Shown here: positions 4,149 through 5,874 of the stretch, one piece after another
How the letters are laid out: every line of letters begins with the position of its first letter
How positions within the stretch are numbered: the stretch's first letter is position 1
NCBI GenBank assembly: GCA_910577605.1
Contig: CAJTON010000001.1
Coordinates: 177,411-183,284, forward strand
From: an uncultured Butyrivibrio sp.
GTDB taxonomy: Bacteria > Bacillota > Clostridia > Lachnospirales > Lachnospiraceae
DNA: 5,874 nucleotides
Direction: 5' to 3'
Notes under the pieces: generated by a model
Seen by the model: the letters and a program-made list of their open reading frames with translations, nothing else
What the model was told of the DNA's origin: nothing
Database searches by the model: none
Position numbers and translations under genes: made by a program

Positions 4149-5874
4149 ATGAAGAAAAAAGTTGCGGACGGCTATTATTTTACCGAGGACTCCGGGAATC
4201 AGATATTCAAATATTCCACTTGGGACTGCATTAAATATATGGCGCGTTTCAGCTGGCAGAACGATAAGTGGATAATACCGATGATGGTCGTGGCAGGCGG
4301 GACTTATTGCGGCGTTGAGCTTTTGTGGGCTGTTTTTAACAAATATGTCGTGGATTTTGCTCTGGCGGGAGGAACGGGCAAGAATCTTATTGTCGGAATG
4401 CTTGCCATAATCACGGCTGTTATGGTTATGAAACTGATTTACGGCGCGCTTGACGCCAGAGTGTGTGAAACGAAATTCCGCAGATGTACTTATATTTTTG
4501 CGAGAAAACTTTATGAGAAACAGATGGATACGGACTATGAGAATCTTGAAAAGCCCTCCGTCAAAATGCTCTTTGAAGGGGCGAAGCAGTCGGTAAAGGG
4601 ACTGCTGGAATTTTATTACAGGATAGAGGAGACCGTCGGACTCGGAGTTTCGCTTGTCGGATGGACGGCGATCATCTGCACGCTGTCGCCGTGGCTCATA
4701 GTCATAATACTTGTTCCGACTGTCGCTTATTATTATATCGTAAAATATAAAATAATGTGGTTTAACCTTCATATGAAAAAATGGCTGAATACGGAAAGAA
4801 AGTTTGAGTACGTCATACGCAAGTCGGCGGATTTTTCAAGTGCAAAGGATATAAGACTTTACAGTATGAAGGACTGGATATTATCAGTGGCGAAAAAATT
4901 CCTTGACAAAAGGCTGTTCTGGTACAAAAAACAGGCGAAAGAGGAGGGAATCAACGGATTTTTTCAGCTCCTTGCGGTGGCTGTCAGGGATACCGCGGCA
5001 TATGGTTTTATCGTGTGGAAAATGGCAAAAGGCGACATGAGCGCGGGTGATTTTATACTGTATTTCAGCTCGGTAGGGCAGATTTCCTACGCCTTCTATC
5101 ATATAATGGACCATTTGGCGACATTTTGCTGGCTCACCGCCATGGTGTCGAGATTCAGGGAATTTCTTGAAGTGGAGGATAAGTCGAACAGGGGAGAGGG
5201 TATCCCGCTTCCAAGCGGAAACTTTGACATATGTTTTGAACGGGTATGTTACCGTTATGCGGGCGCAGAGAGCGACACGATACACGATTTGAGCTTTACT
5301 TTATATGCCGGAGAAAAAGTGGCGATAGTCGGTAACAACGGGGCGGGTAAGACCACTATCGTGAAGCTTCTTTGCGGAATATACAGGCGGACGTCGGGTG
5401 AGATATATATTGGCGGACATTCCATAGACGAGTACAACAGGGATGAGCTTTTTAAGCTTTACGCCACGGTTTTTCAGGACATACACGTTATGCCGTCGAG
5501 CATAACCGACAATATCGTTATGAGCGGCAAGGCGGATCTGAACAGCCTTGTCTACGCCATGGAGCATTCAGGACTTGCAGAGAAGATAAACGAGATGCCG
5601 GACGGTATCGACACATATCTTGTTAAATCAGTATATGACGACGCCACCGATTTTTCCGGCGGAGAGATGCAGAAGCTTGCGCTGGCGAGAGCTTTGTATA
5701 AACAGAAAACGTACAATTCCAGGGTATTGCTTCTTGACGAGCCAACCAACCATTTAGATGTGGATGCAAAGGATGAATTAAAACGTGCCCTAAAAGCATA
5801 CAAAGGAAGTATACTTCTTATCTGCCATGAGCCGGATTTCTATGAAGATTGGGCAACTAAAGTGATTGACTGCT
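4149..5874 (+). CDS. ABC exporter (membrane plus ATPase), 3' partial, with an ABC-F-like end
   Basis: 575 codons are visible and the frame is still open at the edge. The N-terminal part is an exporter-type membrane domain with hydrophobic segments at about 41-62, 79-100, 163-198 (probably two helices) and 271-325 (probably two). The ATPase part (about 358 on) has Walker A GNNGAGKTT (395-403), Q-loop Q443 in TVFQD and signature FSGGE (502-506). Up to about residue 517 it matches single-chain half-exporters, which work as dimers. After that, Walker B is LLLDEPTNHLDVD (D530, E531) and the H-loop is LLICHEPDFYEDW (H560). NHLD and CHEPDFYEDW are typical of soluble ABC-F proteins; exporters normally read LDEPT.ALD and SHR. 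The signature-to-Walker B distance is four residues longer than usual. Start: ATG 4149 with AAAGGG ten bases upstream. The cargo is unknown; the preceding two-component genes suggest regulated export, perhaps of a peptide or drug. Confidence 0.9.
   Translation, partial: MKKKVADGYYFTEDSGNQIFKYSTWDCIKYMARFSWQNDKWIIPMMVVAGGTYCGVELLWAVFNKYVVDFALAGGTGKNLIVGMLAIITAVMVMKLIYGALDARVCETKFRRCTYIFARKLYEKQMDTDYENLEKPSVKMLFEGAKQSVKGLLEFYYRIEETVGLGVSLVGWTAIICTLSPWLIVIILVPTVAYYYIVKYKIMWFNLHMKKWLNTERKFEYVIRKSADFSSAKDIRLYSMKDWILSVAKKFLDKRLFWYKKQAKEEGINGFFQLLAVAVRDTAAYGFIVWKMAKGDMSAGDFILYFSSVGQISYAFYHIMDHLATFCWLTAMVSRFREFLEVEDKSNRGEGIPLPSGNFDICFERVCYRYAGAESDTIHDLSFTLYAGEKVAIVGNNGAGKTTIVKLLCGIYRRTSGEIYIGGHSIDEYNRDELFKLYATVFQDIHVMPSSITDNIVMSGKADLNSLVYAMEHSGLAEKINEMPDGIDTYLVKSVYDDATDFSGGEMQKLALARALYKQKTYNSRVLLLDEPTNHLDVDAKDELKRALKAYKGSILLICHEPDFYEDWATKVIDC

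Noticed and set aside
3936..4772. 278-codon open frame on the minus strand
   Set aside because: It lies opposite the kinase end, the terminator and the exporter, has no recognisable domain and no convincing ribosome binding site. It is a shadow of the real genes.

Overview
The window looks like a fragment of a Gram-positive anaerobic Firmicute of the class Clostridia (Lachnospiraceae/Oscillospiraceae-like). Support comes from the strong AGGAGG-type ribosome binding sites, the consensus sigma-A promoters, a rubrerythrin, a membrane-anchored DUF6273-like protein and a LytTR/GHKL two-component pair next to an ABC exporter. This is inferred from gene content; no taxonomic marker gene is present. 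All substantial genes read on the + strand.

Left part (1-1733): a divergent promoter pair shares one AT-rich -10 region near 81-88. It faces left towards a possible gene start at the window edge and right towards a two-gene unit: a membrane-anchored DUF6273-like protein, then rubrerythrin 19 bases later. A good intrinsic terminator closes the unit at 1705-1733.

Middle (1734-2465): a methyltransferase gene has been reduced to a 152-base remnant. Its start, one internal piece and its last residues are still readable, but two large internal segments are gone. An intact YbaK/EbsC-type aminoacyl-tRNA deacylase follows 26 bases downstream.

Right part (2466-5874): a strong promoter lies immediately after the deacylase stop, inside a 34-base near-perfect palindrome. 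It drives a LytTR response regulator and a short GHKL histidine kinase whose genes overlap by one base (TAATG). A strong terminator ends this operon and overlaps sequences resembling LytTR binding boxes. Next comes an ABC exporter (membrane domain plus ATPase) that runs off the window. The likely logic is a sensor/regulator pair controlling the adjacent exporter.

The most striking feature is at the right edge. The exporter ATPase is normal through its signature motif, then continues in frame into a Walker B and H-loop segment typical of soluble ABC-F proteins. Four extra residues and a drop in GC (about 51% to 40%, counted by hand) sit at the switch. This is either a true gene chimera or an assembly join at the contig end. 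I found no RNA gene, CRISPR array or insertion sequence.
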